Program-made: the position numbers and the translations under genes
Shown: piece by piece, positions 47,831-56,964 of the stretch
Layout of the letters: each line of letters starts with the position of its first letter
How positions within the stretch are numbered: position 1 is the stretch's first letter
Origin: Ruminococcus sp.
GTDB taxonomy: Bacteria > Bacillota_A > Clostridia > Oscillospirales > Ruminococcaceae
Assembly (NCBI GenBank): GCA_017480485.1
Contig: JAFVAN010000032.1
Coordinates: forward strand, 1 to 64,000
DNA length: 64,000 nt
Reading direction: 5' to 3'
Notes under the pieces: model-generated
Database searches by the model: none
Seen by the model: only the letters and a program-made list of their open reading frames with translations
What the model was told of the DNA's origin: nothing

Positions 47831-48333
47831 CGTTTTCTCCTTTCCGGGGTCTTCGCCCCTGCATATAACAGATAGCTGAGAGGGCCAAAGGCTTTGATTC
47901 TGTACTTTTTCTATAATAAGTTTCTGCGTTATGCATGATCGCAGGGCCGAAAAAGCAAGAGAAGTTGTTTAATATTGCCAACTCGAACCGACAAAAAAGA
48001 AATGTCTGCGGAAAAAGAATAATGAATAATCAAGGGGCCCGCTGTGCGGACTGTTTTTAACAATCGCCAAAAACGATACCTTAACTATTCATTATTCACT
48101 ATGCGTTATTCGTTATTCATTCAGCAAAGATCAGCGGATAGAAAAGCCATGAAAAAGCTTCTTCATTCTTTGCTCAATCCCTACGAGTGCCGCCGTATCG
48201 CGAGGGAGCTCCCTCACACTATACAGTTGTGAGGCGGCTTGCCGCCGCTCACGCGACCTGCGCCGTGCGCGCTAGCACCGCGACCTGCGCCGTGTGCGCT
48301 AGCACCGCGACTTGCGCACCGCCGCAGCGGTGG
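47831..48333. repeat. Gene-free gap with AT-rich repeats and partial R1 copy f
   Basis: Upstream of the sigma gene. 48020-48120 holds irregular repeats of ATTCATTATTCACTA, GTTATTCGTTATTCATT type. 48180-48330 is a partial R1 copy: CGCCGTATCGCGAGGGAGCT, GTGAGGCGGCTTGCCGCCGC, then GCGACCTGCGCCGTGCGCGC repeated three times with decay, ending at the stop of the permease gene. No promoter was assigned with confidence. Confidence 0.65.
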
Positions 48334-51315
48334 TTAGTCTTCGCCGAGCTTAAGGGCCTGGGAGATCTTTATCTTTGAGATCAGTCGGCCGAGCACAATG
48401 AAGCCTGTGAGCAGCATCAGGGCTATGATGGCGTAAAGCTTCAGGTAGTCGCTGCGCAGGGGGATGACCGCAAAGCCCGGCACCTGCTCCGCCGCTGTGT
48501 AGAGCGACTGGAACAGCGGCACGAAAAGCTTGCTGGCTATGCCGCCCACGAAGATCGCCGCAAAGATCGCAGCGCCCGATACAAGCAGCTGCTCGTATAC
48601 TATCATGGCTATTATCTCGCCGTAGGTCATGCCCATGGCCCGCAGGATGCCGAATTGCAGCGTGCGGCTCTTGATGGAAAGTATCCAGTAGATAAGGAAG
48701 CCGATGATGCACATTATCATGATGATTATGAAGCCAAGGGTCAAAGCGCCGTTCATGCCTTGGAGCATCGGGTCCGTCTTTTCGGAGATCAGCTTCTGAG
48801 AGCGAACGGTTATGGAGGTCGGGGTTATCTTGTGGTCCGACAGAGATGCGTAGAATTCCTCGGTGGTGGTGCCGTCCTCCAGATCGAGCCATACCTGATA
48901 GGGCTCTACCGTGGTCATTACGCGAACGTAGTCGTAGTTCATCACCGCAAAATCCTTGTAGCTGCCGTCCTCGGCCTGCTCGTAGGGGTTCATGGTGGGC
49001 CAGTATTCAACAAAGGCCAGCACCGTCGTCTCAAAACTCTCGTTGCCGCCCCACTCGCAGGAAACGGTGTCTCCAAGGGACATACCGTATTTGTCCCTGA
49101 AGGAGGTGGAAAGGATGACGCCCGAATTGTATTCTGCCAGAGCGTTCAGATACTCGTTGATGTGGACGGGCAGCAGCCTGTCGGAAAACCAGCAGACCTC
49201 GGCAAAATCGTCGGGCTCAACGGTCATGAGCTTAACGTTCTTGGTGTAGTTCTTCGTCTTCTTCTGATCCTGATAGTCCGCAAAGTAGTCCTCGCGGTCC
49301 TTGCTCTTTTTCTTGCTGTTGTCCGTGACGGGCGGAACAGCCATCTTTTCGGAGGAGAGCGTAACGCCGTCCTTGACAAAGACCTTGGCGGCCCTTCTTA
49401 CACCCGTAAGCTGCTCAAAGCGCTCGAACAGTGGCTCAACGTATTCTACTCCCGAGACGCTGTCGCTGTCGTCCTCCTCTGCAGAGGCCTGCTGGGCCGC
49501 TGCCTGTGCGGCAGCCATGTTGGGCGAGCCCGCTCCCGCAGAGGATGAGGACGAGGTCCTGCTGCTCTCCCACTTCTCCGTCAGGGTAACGTCTGCCCCC
49601 ACAGCGTAGGAGACCCGCTCCTCGGCGCTGCGGTTCAGGGCCCTGGCCGTGTTTGCAAAGAAGATGCCAAGGGACACCGTCAGTATCAGGAATATCATCA
49701 GGAAGCGCTCGCGGCCGTTGGCGCAGCGCCCGATGTTGTTAAGAGACACATAGGCCGAGGGCGACCATACCCTCCTGCCAAGGCGGGAGATTATGCGTAT
49801 CAGCATGGGGTAGACCCTGATGAAGAACAAGGCAAGCCCCAGAATAAAGGCCGTGGAGGCAATGAACATTATGGGGTTCACCGTGGCGGTGGTGTCGGTC
49901 ATGCCGCTGTCGATGAGCTTCTTCTGCTGGCGCTGATAGTAATACAGCCAGCCCACAGAGCCGCCCACCAGAATGAAGTCCAGACAGAGCTTCTCCCACA
50001 GAGGGAAGCGGCGCTTCTTGGCCTTGGACTGCTTGTGCTCGACGATGGTGGCCTTTGTGGCGGGAACTATCGGCACCATGGTGGTGATAAAGAACACCAG
50101 CGCCGCCGCTGCCGCGTAGATAAAGGCCTCGCCCGTAAGCATTATGGGCAGGGACTTGCGGTTGACGAACTCCAAAAAGCCGTTGGAGGCGCCCAGCACC
50201 CTGCACAGCCCCATTCCCGCAAAGGGCCCGATGATGGCGGTGGTAACGCCCAGCACCAGAGACTCCAGCGCGTAGATCAGCACCACCTGTCCGCGGGAGG
50301 CTCCACGGCTCTTGAAGACGGCTATCTCGTTCTTCTCCTGCTCAACGTTCAGCTGCGACACCATGAACAGGTAGACGATTATCATCATTATAACGGGTAT
50401 TTGCAGCAGCCACAGCACCAGCCGCAGCCTGTCGGCGCGGTCGCCGTAGTTTGCAAGTATCTGGGCCACAGGCAGGTTGAAGCTTATCTTGGACTTCTTG
50501 TACACCGCCGCCTGGTCGTCACAGAGCTTCAAAAACTCGTCGATGTTGTTCATGTCCAGCTTCTGATAGTCCATAGCGTAGCGCTTGGCCATGTAGCTGA
50601 CGTTGACAGCCCCTGTATCCAGGGCCTCGCCATAGAGGGTGTCATAGTCCATAAAGAGGGTATTGGCGTACTCCTCGTCGATGTTCTCTCCCCAGAAGGA
50701 GTCGCTGTCGCCGCTTATCTCAAAGGTGCCCACGATCTCTATCCTGGTGGTTATGTCGGGGCGGAAGACGTTGGCGATCTCGTAGATGTTCTCGGGGATA
50801 AGGCGTGAGACCTTGAGGGCCTTCTCTGTGGCTATCACCTCAAGCACTCCGTCAGAGCGGATGCCCTTCTCGTACATACGGCCGCTCTTGAGCTTTATGT
50901 GGTCCTCGATATTTGTCATCGCGCCCAGAGTGAGCCTTGGGGCCGAGGAGGAATCCTCGATGCTGGCCGAGGTGGCGTAGAGGTATTCGTCGGCCAAGTA
51001 GGTCTTTTCGTTGACTGCGGGGCAGCCCAGCTCGTTATAGCTGTCTCCCACCAGCTTGTTCACTCCGTCGATGATCTCCCGCTGCTTGGAGGCAACGATA
51101 TCCATCTTCACGGAATAGGTGGTGTTATAGGCGCCGGGGTAGATGTCGTTCTCTATCTGGAACTCCTCCATATCCTTCACCAGCATCCGCTGGAGGGAGG
51201 CGTTCATATATATGGGGATAGTGCTCATCATAGCGCTGGCCATGATAAAGCCCACCAGCAGGCACAGCACCATCCATTTGGTGTTCCGCATCTTGCGGAA
51301 AAGCAATGTAAGCAT
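48334..51315 (-). CDS. FtsX-like (MacB-type) ABC permease
   Basis: A 993-residue membrane protein of the ABC3/FtsX superfamily. One membrane helix near 15-35 is followed by a large extracellular domain (about 40-310), three helices near 315-440, further helices near 455-530, a second extracellular domain (about 560-830) with a Ser/Ala-rich insertion at about 590-625, and three C-terminal helices (about 865-985). Such permeases do not pump across the membrane but transmit ATP-driven movement to extracytoplasmic partners. It lies 21 bp after a HlyD-type adaptor gene, in the same transcript. The ATPase partner is missing from the window. Confidence 0.87.
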   Translation of the reverse strand: MLTLLFRKMRNTKWMVLCLLVGFIMASAMMSTIPIYMNASLQRMLVKDMEEFQIENDIYPGAYNTTYSVKMDIVASKQREIIDGVNKLVGDSYNELGCPAVNEKTYLADEYLYATSASIEDSSSAPRLTLGAMTNIEDHIKLKSGRMYEKGIRSDGVLEVIATEKALKVSRLIPENIYEIANVFRPDITTRIEIVGTFEISGDSDSFWGENIDEEYANTLFMDYDTLYGEALDTGAVNVSYMAKRYAMDYQKLDMNNIDEFLKLCDDQAAVYKKSKISFNLPVAQILANYGDRADRLRLVLWLLQIPVIMMIIVYLFMVSQLNVEQEKNEIAVFKSRGASRGQVVLIYALESLVLGVTTAIIGPFAGMGLCRVLGASNGFLEFVNRKSLPIMLTGEAFIYAAAAALVFFITTMVPIVPATKATIVEHKQSKAKKRRFPLWEKLCLDFILVGGSVGWLYYYQRQQKKLIDSGMTDTTATVNPIMFIASTAFILGLALFFIRVYPMLIRIISRLGRRVWSPSAYVSLNNIGRCANGRERFLMIFLILTVSLGIFFANTARALNRSAEERVSYAVGADVTLTEKWESSRTSSSSSAGAGSPNMAAAQAAAQQASAEEDDSDSVSGVEYVEPLFERFEQLTGVRRAAKVFVKDGVTLSSEKMAVPPVTDNSKKKSKDREDYFADYQDQKKTKNYTKNVKLMTVEPDDFAEVCWFSDRLLPVHINEYLNALAEYNSGVILSTSFRDKYGMSLGDTVSCEWGGNESFETTVLAFVEYWPTMNPYEQAEDGSYKDFAVMNYDYVRVMTTVEPYQVWLDLEDGTTTEEFYASLSDHKITPTSITVRSQKLISEKTDPMLQGMNGALTLGFIIIMIMCIIGFLIYWILSIKSRTLQFGILRAMGMTYGEIIAMIVYEQLLVSGAAIFAAIFVGGIASKLFVPLFQSLYTAAEQVPGFAVIPLRSDYLKLYAIIALMLLTGFIVLGRLISKIKISQALKLGED

Positions 51316-51336
51316 CTGTTATATCCTTCCTGCGCT

Positions 51337-52383
51337 TTATCTCAGCACTATCTCGTCGCCCTCTTCGATGCCCGAGATTATCTCTGACTGGGAGCCTGTT
51401 TTAAGGCCGACCTCGACTTCAACGGCGGTCTTCTCGCCGTCCTTGAGCACATACACGACCTTCTTGCCGTTCAGGGTCTTGATAAGGTTATTGGAGATGA
51501 CTATAGCGTCCTTGACGCTGTCCTGTATGAGGGTGCAGTCTGCCAGCTGGCCCACGGAGTCCGTCGGCAGCTCGCCCACAAAGCGGATGTAGACTGTATC
51601 GGGCTCAAAGTCGATGCCCGAGCCGTCCTCCTTGTCGTGGTCGTCCCGATGCTGCTCCTTATATTCGATGAGGGACTGGGGGTTCATGAAGATGACGCCC
51701 GTATAATACTCCTCTCCGATGCGGATGCGCAGCTCCTCGTCCATCTTGAAGGGGGTGGGGTCCTGAGGCTTGATGGCGATGTAGAAGCCCGTGGTATCAA
51801 TGACTGTGGCAATGGCCTGACCCGTGCTCACGCTGTCGCCCACCCGAACGTTTGAGATAGAGGACACGGTGCCGTCCACAGGGGCTCTCAGCACAGCGGA
51901 TTCCTTTTTCTGATACAGCTTGTTCAGCTCGTTTTGGATAAGGTCCACCTCCACCTGGGCCTTGTCTACCTCGGCCTGGGTGCCGCCCCGCTGGGCGGTG
52001 ATGGTCACATTCAGCTCTGCCCGCTGCTTATAGAGCTCCTTCTCGGTTATCTGGTAGTCCACCTCCGAGGTCTCCAGCTCGCAGATGGGGTCGCCCTCCT
52101 TGACCTTGTCACCCGCATGGACATAGAACTTGCTGATGGTCCCGCCCTGCTTCTCGTAGACGAGGGTATACTGTCTTTCGGCGGTGACAACGCCCGAATT
52201 GGTGATCTTCTTTTCAAAGTCCTTGCGCTTTGCGGTGACGGTGGAATAGGTCACCTCGCTGGATTTTACGGTAGGCGGCGCCAGCACCTCCTCCTCGTCG
52301 GGCAGCAGGTAGCAGCCCGCCAGAGAGGCAGCGGTCACAGCCGCGCAGGCAAGCGCGAATATTTTACTATATAAGCTTCTCAT
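51337..52383 (-). CDS. HlyD/RND-type efflux adaptor lipoprotein
   Basis: A 348-residue adaptor with a lipobox signal (LAGC, Cys24). It shows the split biotinyl-lipoyl-like domain (TYSTVTAKRKDFEKKITNSG and APVDGTVSSISNVRVGDSV), a coiled-coil hairpin between them (about 108-160, QITEKELYKQRAELNVTITA), and a C-terminal beta-barrel region (about 205-348). It probably bridges the FtsX-like permease to the cell wall or to an exported substrate, as MacA does for MacB. AAGGAG precedes the ATG. The gap before it (52384-52530) is AT-rich with a TATAAT at minus-strand 52453-52458 region but no convincing -35. Confidence 0.88.
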   Translation of the reverse strand: MRSLYSKIFALACAAVTAASLAGCYLLPDEEEVLAPPTVKSSEVTYSTVTAKRKDFEKKITNSGVVTAERQYTLVYEKQGGTISKFYVHAGDKVKEGDPICELETSEVDYQITEKELYKQRAELNVTITAQRGGTQAEVDKAQVEVDLIQNELNKLYQKKESAVLRAPVDGTVSSISNVRVGDSVSTGQAIATVIDTTGFYIAIKPQDPTPFKMDEELRIRIGEEYYTGVIFMNPQSLIEYKEQHRDDHDKEDGSGIDFEPDTVYIRFVGELPTDSVGQLADCTLIQDSVKDAIVISNNLIKTLNGKKVVYVLKDGEKTAVEVEVGLKTGSQSEIISGIEEGDEIVLR

Positions 52384-52536
52384 AGGTCTTTCTCCTTAGA
52401 CATTTTCAGGCGGCCGCCATACGCAGGCCGAACAAACAACATACCACTATAATTATATCAAAGACAAGTAAAAATTTCTATATACTATATAACAAAAATA
52501 GCGTCTCATTTCTGTTAATATTACCCAAAAAGAAAA

Positions 52537-52556
52537 GGCCCGCGCTTTGCACGGGT
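52537..52556 (-). terminator. Terminator of the pilin gene
   Basis: On the minus strand CCCGTGC and GCGCGGG pair around AAA, followed by CCTTTTCTTTTT. Confidence 0.75.
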
Positions 52557-52587
52557 CTCTTCTTCTGCTTTTCACTGATGCTGTTTG

Positions 52588-53196
52588 TCAGGAATAATAC
52601 TCCTCGTCGGGGTCTGGCCATACTCGGTAGGCGGGATTCTTGCTGCCGTCCCAGGCGCCTGCGGCATCTGTCGCCCAGATCTCAACTCGACCGTCGCTTA
52701 TCCTTCTGCAGATGAGCCAGCGGTTAACGCGCTTGCTGCTCGTTCCTGTCCACTTCATCGGGAAGATATAGTCGTTGCCATTTACTGCGAACCTCTCCTC
52801 CATAAGCTCGTTCATTTTTGCCTCAAAGGGCTGGCACTGGGTGTTGGCGCCGAACCACTTGTTTTTCTTGTCGTTGTTATAGCCTGATTTCAGGCCGTCC
52901 ATTTTCGTCATAACAAGTAAGCCGTAGGATTCCGTTCCGCCGGCCTTGGTGGTGGCGGTGACTGTCGTAGTCGCTGTTGCGTGTGCCTTATAGAAGGTGT
53001 CATAGGTTTCCTCGTCAAGCAGGGCAAGCTCTACGGTCTCGCCAAGGTGCTTGGCTGTTGTAAGGTCCACCTTTTTCCTTGCCTTTTCGACATAGCCCAG
53101 TATCATCGGGACGAGCACTGCCGCAAGGATGCCGATAATTGCGATCACGACGATCATTTCGATCAGTGTAAAGCCTTTCCGATTCTTTCCTTTCAT
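52588..53196 (-). CDS. Type IV pilin-like (pseudopilin) protein
   Basis: A 202-residue prepilin. The leader MKGKNRKG is followed by the processing and methylation site FTLIEMIVVIAIIGILAAVL, with Glu5 of the mature protein present, and a hydrophobic helix to about 40. The rest is a variable globular domain with Thr-rich and aromatic parts. An alternative ATG nine bases upstream (53205) cannot be excluded; ribosome-binding sequences are weak for both. Prepilin peptidase, PilB/PilT-type ATPases and PilC are absent from the window, so assembly must depend on genes elsewhere. It is a single-gene unit with a consensus promoter. Confidence 0.9.
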   Translation of the reverse strand: MKGKNRKGFTLIEMIVVIAIIGILAAVLVPMILGYVEKARKKVDLTTAKHLGETVELALLDEETYDTFYKAHATATTTVTATTKAGGTESYGLLVMTKMDGLKSGYNNDKKNKWFGANTQCQPFEAKMNELMEERFAVNGNDYIFPMKWTGTSSKRVNRWLICRRISDGRVEIWATDAAGAWDGSKNPAYRVWPDPDEEYYS

Positions 53197-53263
53197 AATC
53201 ACCATCTCTGTTCAAAATAGTTTTTCAGGCCAAATGCAATTTACATATAATTATCTATTATCT

Positions 53264-53292
53264 ATTATACTATAAAACAGTTCGTTTGTCAA
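53264..53292 (-). promoter_or_regulatory. Consensus SigA promoter of the pilin gene
   Basis: On the minus strand: TTGACA (53292-53287), 17-bp spacer, TATAAT (53269-53264), both boxes perfect. Confidence 0.9.
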
Positions 53293-53384
53293 ATGCTTTC
53301 TATAATACCAATACATTTTTTGTAATATTAGTGCAAAGTGCACAAATTGCGGGTGTCCAAAACAGCAATAAGCGCAAAAGGGGG

Positions 53385-53529
53385 CGTTATTTACGGAAGG
53401 CGCTGTTCCTGCTTTGCGGAGGAGGCGGAGCTGCTGCGGCGCAGCATTAAGCCCCCACCCGCGCCTCGGGTGGGGGCTGCTAATTTTGTGCTTTTTCGTC
53501 AGCTTGTGCTGTGCCTGTTTCGCGGGTGG
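53385..53529. repeat. R2 multi-hairpin repeat, copy e
   Basis: Contains CTGCGGCGCAGCA, AGCCCCCACCCGCGCCTCGG with GGTGGGGGCT, TAATTTTGTGC and TTTCGCGGG, as in copies a and d. It abuts the stop codon of the TraB/GumN gene. The remaining bases to the pilin promoter (53293-53384) show nothing. Confidence 0.7.
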
Positions 53530-54648
53530 TTACATAGCCGGATTTATCTGCGTCAGCTCGTATCCGTCCTTCTCCAGCAGGCTCAGCAGGCCCTTCTCGC
53601 CTACAAAATGCGCCTCGCCTACTACAAAGAATACATCCTTCCCGCTTTCGATAAGCTCCTCTGCCTTCTCCTTCATCCCGATGTTCCGATCGTAAAGCAG
53701 CAGCCTGTTGTATTCCTCCAGCAGCTCCCGCTCCTCCTCGGTAACGGTGATGCCCTCCTCGGCAAGCAGCTCAGTGCGCTTGTCAAGGTCGTTGGAGTCC
53801 TCAAAAAATTGCAGGTCTCCCGTGGTCCAGGCCGTGTAGGTGTCCTCCAGGCTCTGCACGATCTCGTCCTTGTTTTCGGCTGTGTAATCCGAAAGCAGCG
53901 CCTGGCAGATGTCCTCGGGCATATTGATGAACAGGTCCGTCTGGAACTCTGCGGACTCTACCTCGAAGATCTCCTTGCCCTCATCGTGGGCCAGCTGCAA
54001 GAGGTGGCGGTCGATGCCAAGGTCGGCGCTCAGGTCCGTCTGCTCTATTGCCCATTCCTCCGCAAGGCTGGTCAGCACCCAAAGCCTGCAGGGCCAGTAG
54101 CTTTCGGCGTTGTAGCCGCAGGCCTCCGCATAGCCGATAAAGCCGTCGTATACCTCGGGGTCAAGGTGGTCCTTGAAGCTCGTGCCGTCGTCGTAGTACA
54201 TGGACTTCATCTGCTGCATGGTGAGGTTGAAATCGTCGGCGGCGGTGATAATGTCGCACTCCACCGCCAGCACGTCGGCGCTGTTATAGGCGTCCATTAC
54301 GCTGTCGGGCAGGGGGTAGACCTCCTCCTTCAGCGCGTGCATAGAGCCCATGAACACCACCCGCGAGCCCGATGGGGTGGTGAGCTCCCACATAAGGGGC
54401 GTGATGCCCTGCTGCTCGTCATTGGGGTCAGTCTCCTCTTCCGAGGATGTCTCCTCCTCGGAGCTCGGGTCTGCCTCGGAGGGCTCGGCCTCCGACGGGG
54501 CCTCTGTGGGCATTGTAAGGCTTGGGGCAGCCGTTGCGGGAACGCTGCTCTCGTCCGTGCTGCTGTCCTTGCTGCCGCAGCCGCCAAGGCTCAGGGCCGA
54601 GGCCAGCGCCAGACACACCGCCGCAGAAAATATTTTTTTAAGCTTCAT
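53530..54648 (-). CDS. TraB/GumN-family lipoprotein
   Basis: A 372-residue lipoprotein (lipobox LGGC, Cys24) with a Ser/Glu/Thr-rich linker to about 80. The family hallmarks are FMGSMHAL near 98-105 and VVGEAHFVGEKGLLSLLEKD near 339-358, the two conserved GxxH segments that in the related Tiki proteins bind metal and cut peptides. It may therefore be a membrane-tethered metalloprotease outside the cell, but activity in bacterial members is little known. The start at 54648 follows GGAGA. A GC-rich hairpin (54692-54711) lies upstream between it and the acyl carrier gene. Confidence 0.85.
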   Translation of the reverse strand: MKLKKIFSAAVCLALASALSLGGCGSKDSSTDESSVPATAAPSLTMPTEAPSEAEPSEADPSSEEETSSEEETDPNDEQQGITPLMWELTTPSGSRVVFMGSMHALKEEVYPLPDSVMDAYNSADVLAVECDIITAADDFNLTMQQMKSMYYDDGTSFKDHLDPEVYDGFIGYAEACGYNAESYWPCRLWVLTSLAEEWAIEQTDLSADLGIDRHLLQLAHDEGKEIFEVESAEFQTDLFINMPEDICQALLSDYTAENKDEIVQSLEDTYTAWTTGDLQFFEDSNDLDKRTELLAEEGITVTEEERELLEEYNRLLLYDRNIGMKEKAEELIESGKDVFFVVGEAHFVGEKGLLSLLEKDGYELTQINPAM

Positions 54649-54740
54649 ATGGGGTCTCCTTCTGTTTTTTATCTTGGATACAAAAACGGATGCCCCGCCC
54701 TTCCGGGGCGGAACATCCCCTTACAGAAGAAAGAATACAG

Positions 54741-54770
54741 AGGCAAGAAGCAAGAAACCCTGTCTTGCCT
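54741..54770 (-). terminator. Terminator after the acyl carrier protein gene
   Basis: AGGCAAG (54741-54747) pairs with CTTGCCT (54764-54770), followed on the minus strand by CTGTATTCTTTCTTC. A second GC-rich hairpin with a T run follows at 54692-54711. Either may act. Confidence 0.55.
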
Positions 54771-54825
54771 CTTATCAGCTTGCTTCTGCGGAAATCAATA
54801 ATTGTTCTTTGTGCAGGCGGGAGGC

Positions 54826-55062
54826 TTACTCGTCGGCTGCCTCTGACTCGACAAATCTTACAACGTCGCCGACAGTTACGAAGTCCTCAAGCTGATCTTC
54901 ATTGATCTCGATATCGTACTCATCGCCGATAGCCATAGCTACCTCCATTATATCGAGGGAATCAGCATTAAGATCGTCAGCGATAGAGGTCTCCATGGTT
55001 ATTTTCTCCTTGGGGTAGTCCATCTGCTCGGCTATGATCTCACATACACGGTCAAAAATCAT
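54826..55062 (-). CDS. acpP: Acyl carrier protein
   Basis: A 78-residue acidic carrier with the phosphopantetheine-attachment Ser in DDLNADSLDIMEVAMAIGDE near 32-51 (Ser38). It shuttles acyl chains during fatty acid synthesis. The ATG at 55062 has AAGGAGGAG upstream; earlier in-frame codons lie before the promoter and are rejected. No fatty-acid synthesis genes are adjacent, so it may be a specialised carrier or the main AcpP in an isolated locus. Confidence 0.93.
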   Translation of the reverse strand: MIFDRVCEIIAEQMDYPKEKITMETSIADDLNADSLDIMEVAMAIGDEYDIEINEDQLEDFVTVGDVVRFVESEAADE

Positions 55063-55123
55063 AAATGCTCCTCCTTTTTTCGGAATATAATGACAGGCAC
55101 TGATCTGCCTATGCTGTGTATAT

Positions 55124-55152
55124 ATTATAGCCGTTCTTTTCTCATTCGTCAA
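55124..55152 (-). promoter_or_regulatory. SigA-type promoter of the acyl carrier protein gene
   Basis: On the minus strand: TTGACG (55152-55147), 17-bp spacer ending in GGC, TATAAT (55129-55124). Confidence 0.87.
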
Positions 55153-55233
55153 GACCTTTTTTGAAAAAAGTATCGGCCCGCGGCATCGGCGGCAAATTTT
55201 CGGGAAGGGCCGCTGATATCAAGTGGCTTTCCG

Positions 55234-55674
55234 TCAGTCGGAGAATCGGCGGCTTTCTGCCACGGCGAGGGCGTCGCAGCGCTCGTTCTCGGGGTGGCCT
55301 GCGTGGCCCTTGACCCAGACGAAGGTCACCCTATGTCTCTCCAGCAGGGCAAGCAGCCGCTCCCAGAGGTCGGGGTTCAGGGCGGGCTTTTTGTCCCCCT
55401 TGACCCAGCCCCGGGCCTGCCAGCCCTTGGCCCAGCCCTTCTGCACGGCGTCGATTATATATCTCGAGTCGCTGTAGAGCTCCACCTCGCAGGGCTCCTT
55501 CAGGGCCTCGAGGGCGGTGATGACGGCGGTGAGCTCCATGCGGTTGTTGGTGGTCTGCCTCTCCCCGCCCGAGAGCTCCTTCTCTGCTGTGCCGAACCTG
55601 AGTATTGCCCCCCAGCCGCCGGGGCCGGGGTTCCCCGAGCAGGCGCCGTCGGTATATATCTGAACCTTTTTCAT
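55234..55674 (-). CDS. rnhA: Ribonuclease HI
   Basis: A 146-residue enzyme that cleaves RNA in RNA-DNA hybrids, for primer and R-loop removal. The four catalytic acidic residues are present: Asp in [14 protein letters not shown], Glu in NRMELTAV, Asp in YSDSRYIID and Asp in NERCDALAV. The basic handle region ([20 protein letters not shown]) is also present, as in E. coli. The ATG at 55674 follows AGAGGAG; the long upstream open frame crosses the promoter and is rejected. Confidence 0.96.
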   Translation of the reverse strand: MKKVQIYTDGACSGNPGPGGWGAILRFGTAEKELSGGERQTTNNRMELTAVITALEALKEPCEVELYSDSRYIIDAVQKGWAKGWQARGWVKGDKKPALNPDLWERLLALLERHRVTFVWVKGHAGHPENERCDALAVAESRRFSD

Positions 55675-55722
55675 AGTGCTCCTCTTTCTGCGGGCCTTGG
55701 CCCGACAACATTTGTATTGTAT

Positions 55723-55751
55723 ATTATAGCACCGTCCGCGCTCGTTTGCAA
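55723..55751 (-). promoter_or_regulatory. SigA-type promoter of rnhA
   Basis: On the minus strand: TTGCAA (55751-55746), 17-bp spacer ending in TGC (extended -10), TATAAT (55728-55723). Confidence 0.85.
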
Positions 55752-55876
55752 TAGTGCAGCAGCAGGTGCCGACGTGGGGCAGAGAGGCCTGCCTGCGTTC
55801 ATTACTAAGACAAGGCGCTTCTGCCGTTTTAATGACAGAAGCGCCCATAAACAAGCTTATTTATCTTGGACGAGTC

Positions 55877-56614
55877 TCAGTTCTTGTCCTTGATGAGCAG
55901 CGAGTTGATCATTGCAGCAAGGAAGGAGCCTGCCATGGGTCCTACGATGAATACCCAGAGCTGCTTGAGGGAATCGCCGTCAGTAGCGCTGGAGGAGAAG
56001 ATCGCGGGAGCGAAGCTTCTTGCAGGATTAACAGAGGTGCCTGTCATGCCGATGCCGATGAGGTGAACGAATACCAGAGCAGCGCCGATGAAAAGACCTG
56101 CGTGCTTGCTGGTGCCTTCGTCATCGCTCTGAGTAACAGCAAGGATAACAAGGATGAAGATAGTGGTCAGGATGATCTCGGTGAGCAGTGCGCCGAAGAA
56201 ATTCATCGTGCCAAAGCTGTTGGCGCCGAAAACGGTGTCGCCTACCTCGGCCTTTACCTTCTCAAGCTCGCCGTCGTCCATCTCCCAGGTGCCCATAAAG
56301 CCGCAGGCTACCAGGATAACGTGGCAAAGGGTGGCGCAGAAGCCGCCGACTACCTGTGCAATGGTGTAGCCGATAGCCTCGTTAAGGGACATCCTGCCGT
56401 CAAAGAACATTGCGAAGGATACCGCGGGGTTGAGGTGTGCGCCGCTGATCTTGCCGATGGTGTATGCTGCCACAACGATCGACAGGCCGAATGCCAGTGC
56501 GGTAGGCACTACCGAGCCGCCTGTTACCATTGCCGTGCCGCAGCCGAAGAACACCAGAATGAAGGTTCCGAAGGCCTCAGCCGCAAGCTTTTTGGGTTGC
56601 GAATAAGTATTCAT
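55877..56614 (-). CDS. MIP-family channel (aquaporin/glycerol facilitator)
   Basis: A 245-residue six-helix channel with the two half-helix signatures HLNPAVSF near 57-64 and SVNPARSFAP near 194-203. The Arg after the second NPA is the selectivity filter residue. The narrow-pore residues suggest a water channel more than a glycerol channel, but this is a weak inference. An insertion of acidic residues (EMDDGELEKVKAEVGD) sits in an extracellular loop, as in AqpM-like proteins. The ATG at 56614 follows GGAGG. It is a single-gene unit with its own promoter. Confidence 0.92.
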   Translation of the reverse strand: MNTYSQPKKLAAEAFGTFILVFFGCGTAMVTGGSVVPTALAFGLSIVVAAYTIGKISGAHLNPAVSFAMFFDGRMSLNEAIGYTIAQVVGGFCATLCHVILVACGFMGTWEMDDGELEKVKAEVGDTVFGANSFGTMNFFGALLTEIILTTIFILVILAVTQSDDEGTSKHAGLFIGAALVFVHLIGIGMTGTSVNPARSFAPAIFSSSATDGDSLKQLWVFIVGPMAGSFLAAMINSLLIKDKN

Positions 56615-56675
56615 TTCAATTCCTCCCATTTTTCCCGACATAAGCCGGATCATTAACCGTTAACCGATCACCTTT

Positions 56676-56704
56676 ATTGTAACCGATTTTTATGTATTTG
56701 TCCA
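56676..56704 (-). promoter_or_regulatory. SigA-type promoter of the aquaporin gene, with TTAACCG repeats
   Basis: On the minus strand: TGGACA (56704-56699), 17-bp spacer, TACAAT (56681-56676). Two TTAACCG direct repeats (56653-56666, plus-strand reading) lie between promoter and gene and may bind a regulator. Confidence 0.7.
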
Positions 56705-56743
56705 GTGAATATTATATAATTTCTGAATATTTTTAAAATTTTT

Positions 56744-56924
56744 ATATTTTGAACAAAAAGAAGCGCCAGTTTTTAGCAATTTCACAGCAAGACCGCACGG
56801 CCGCCCGTGCCGATCTGTCGAAATACGCCTGCGCAGCTGACGCCGCAGGAGACCTGAATAATAATCTTTTCAATTTTCATATTTCAATATTTTGAACAAA
56901 AAACAGCACCTGTTTTTGTGCAAT
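56744..56924. repeat. Pair of direct repeats upstream of the 57-kb lipoprotein
   Basis: ATATTTTGAACAAAAAGAAG followed by CGCC(A)GTTTTT...GCAAT at 56744-56780 recurs with small changes at 56887-56924, 143 bp apart. The segment between holds GCACGGCCGCCCGTGC (a hairpin near 56795-56815). The gap 56705-57060 contains no gene. Confidence 0.6.
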
Positions 56925-56964
56925 GTAAACGATTTCCGCGCGTATTATTTGTTGAATTAGTATC

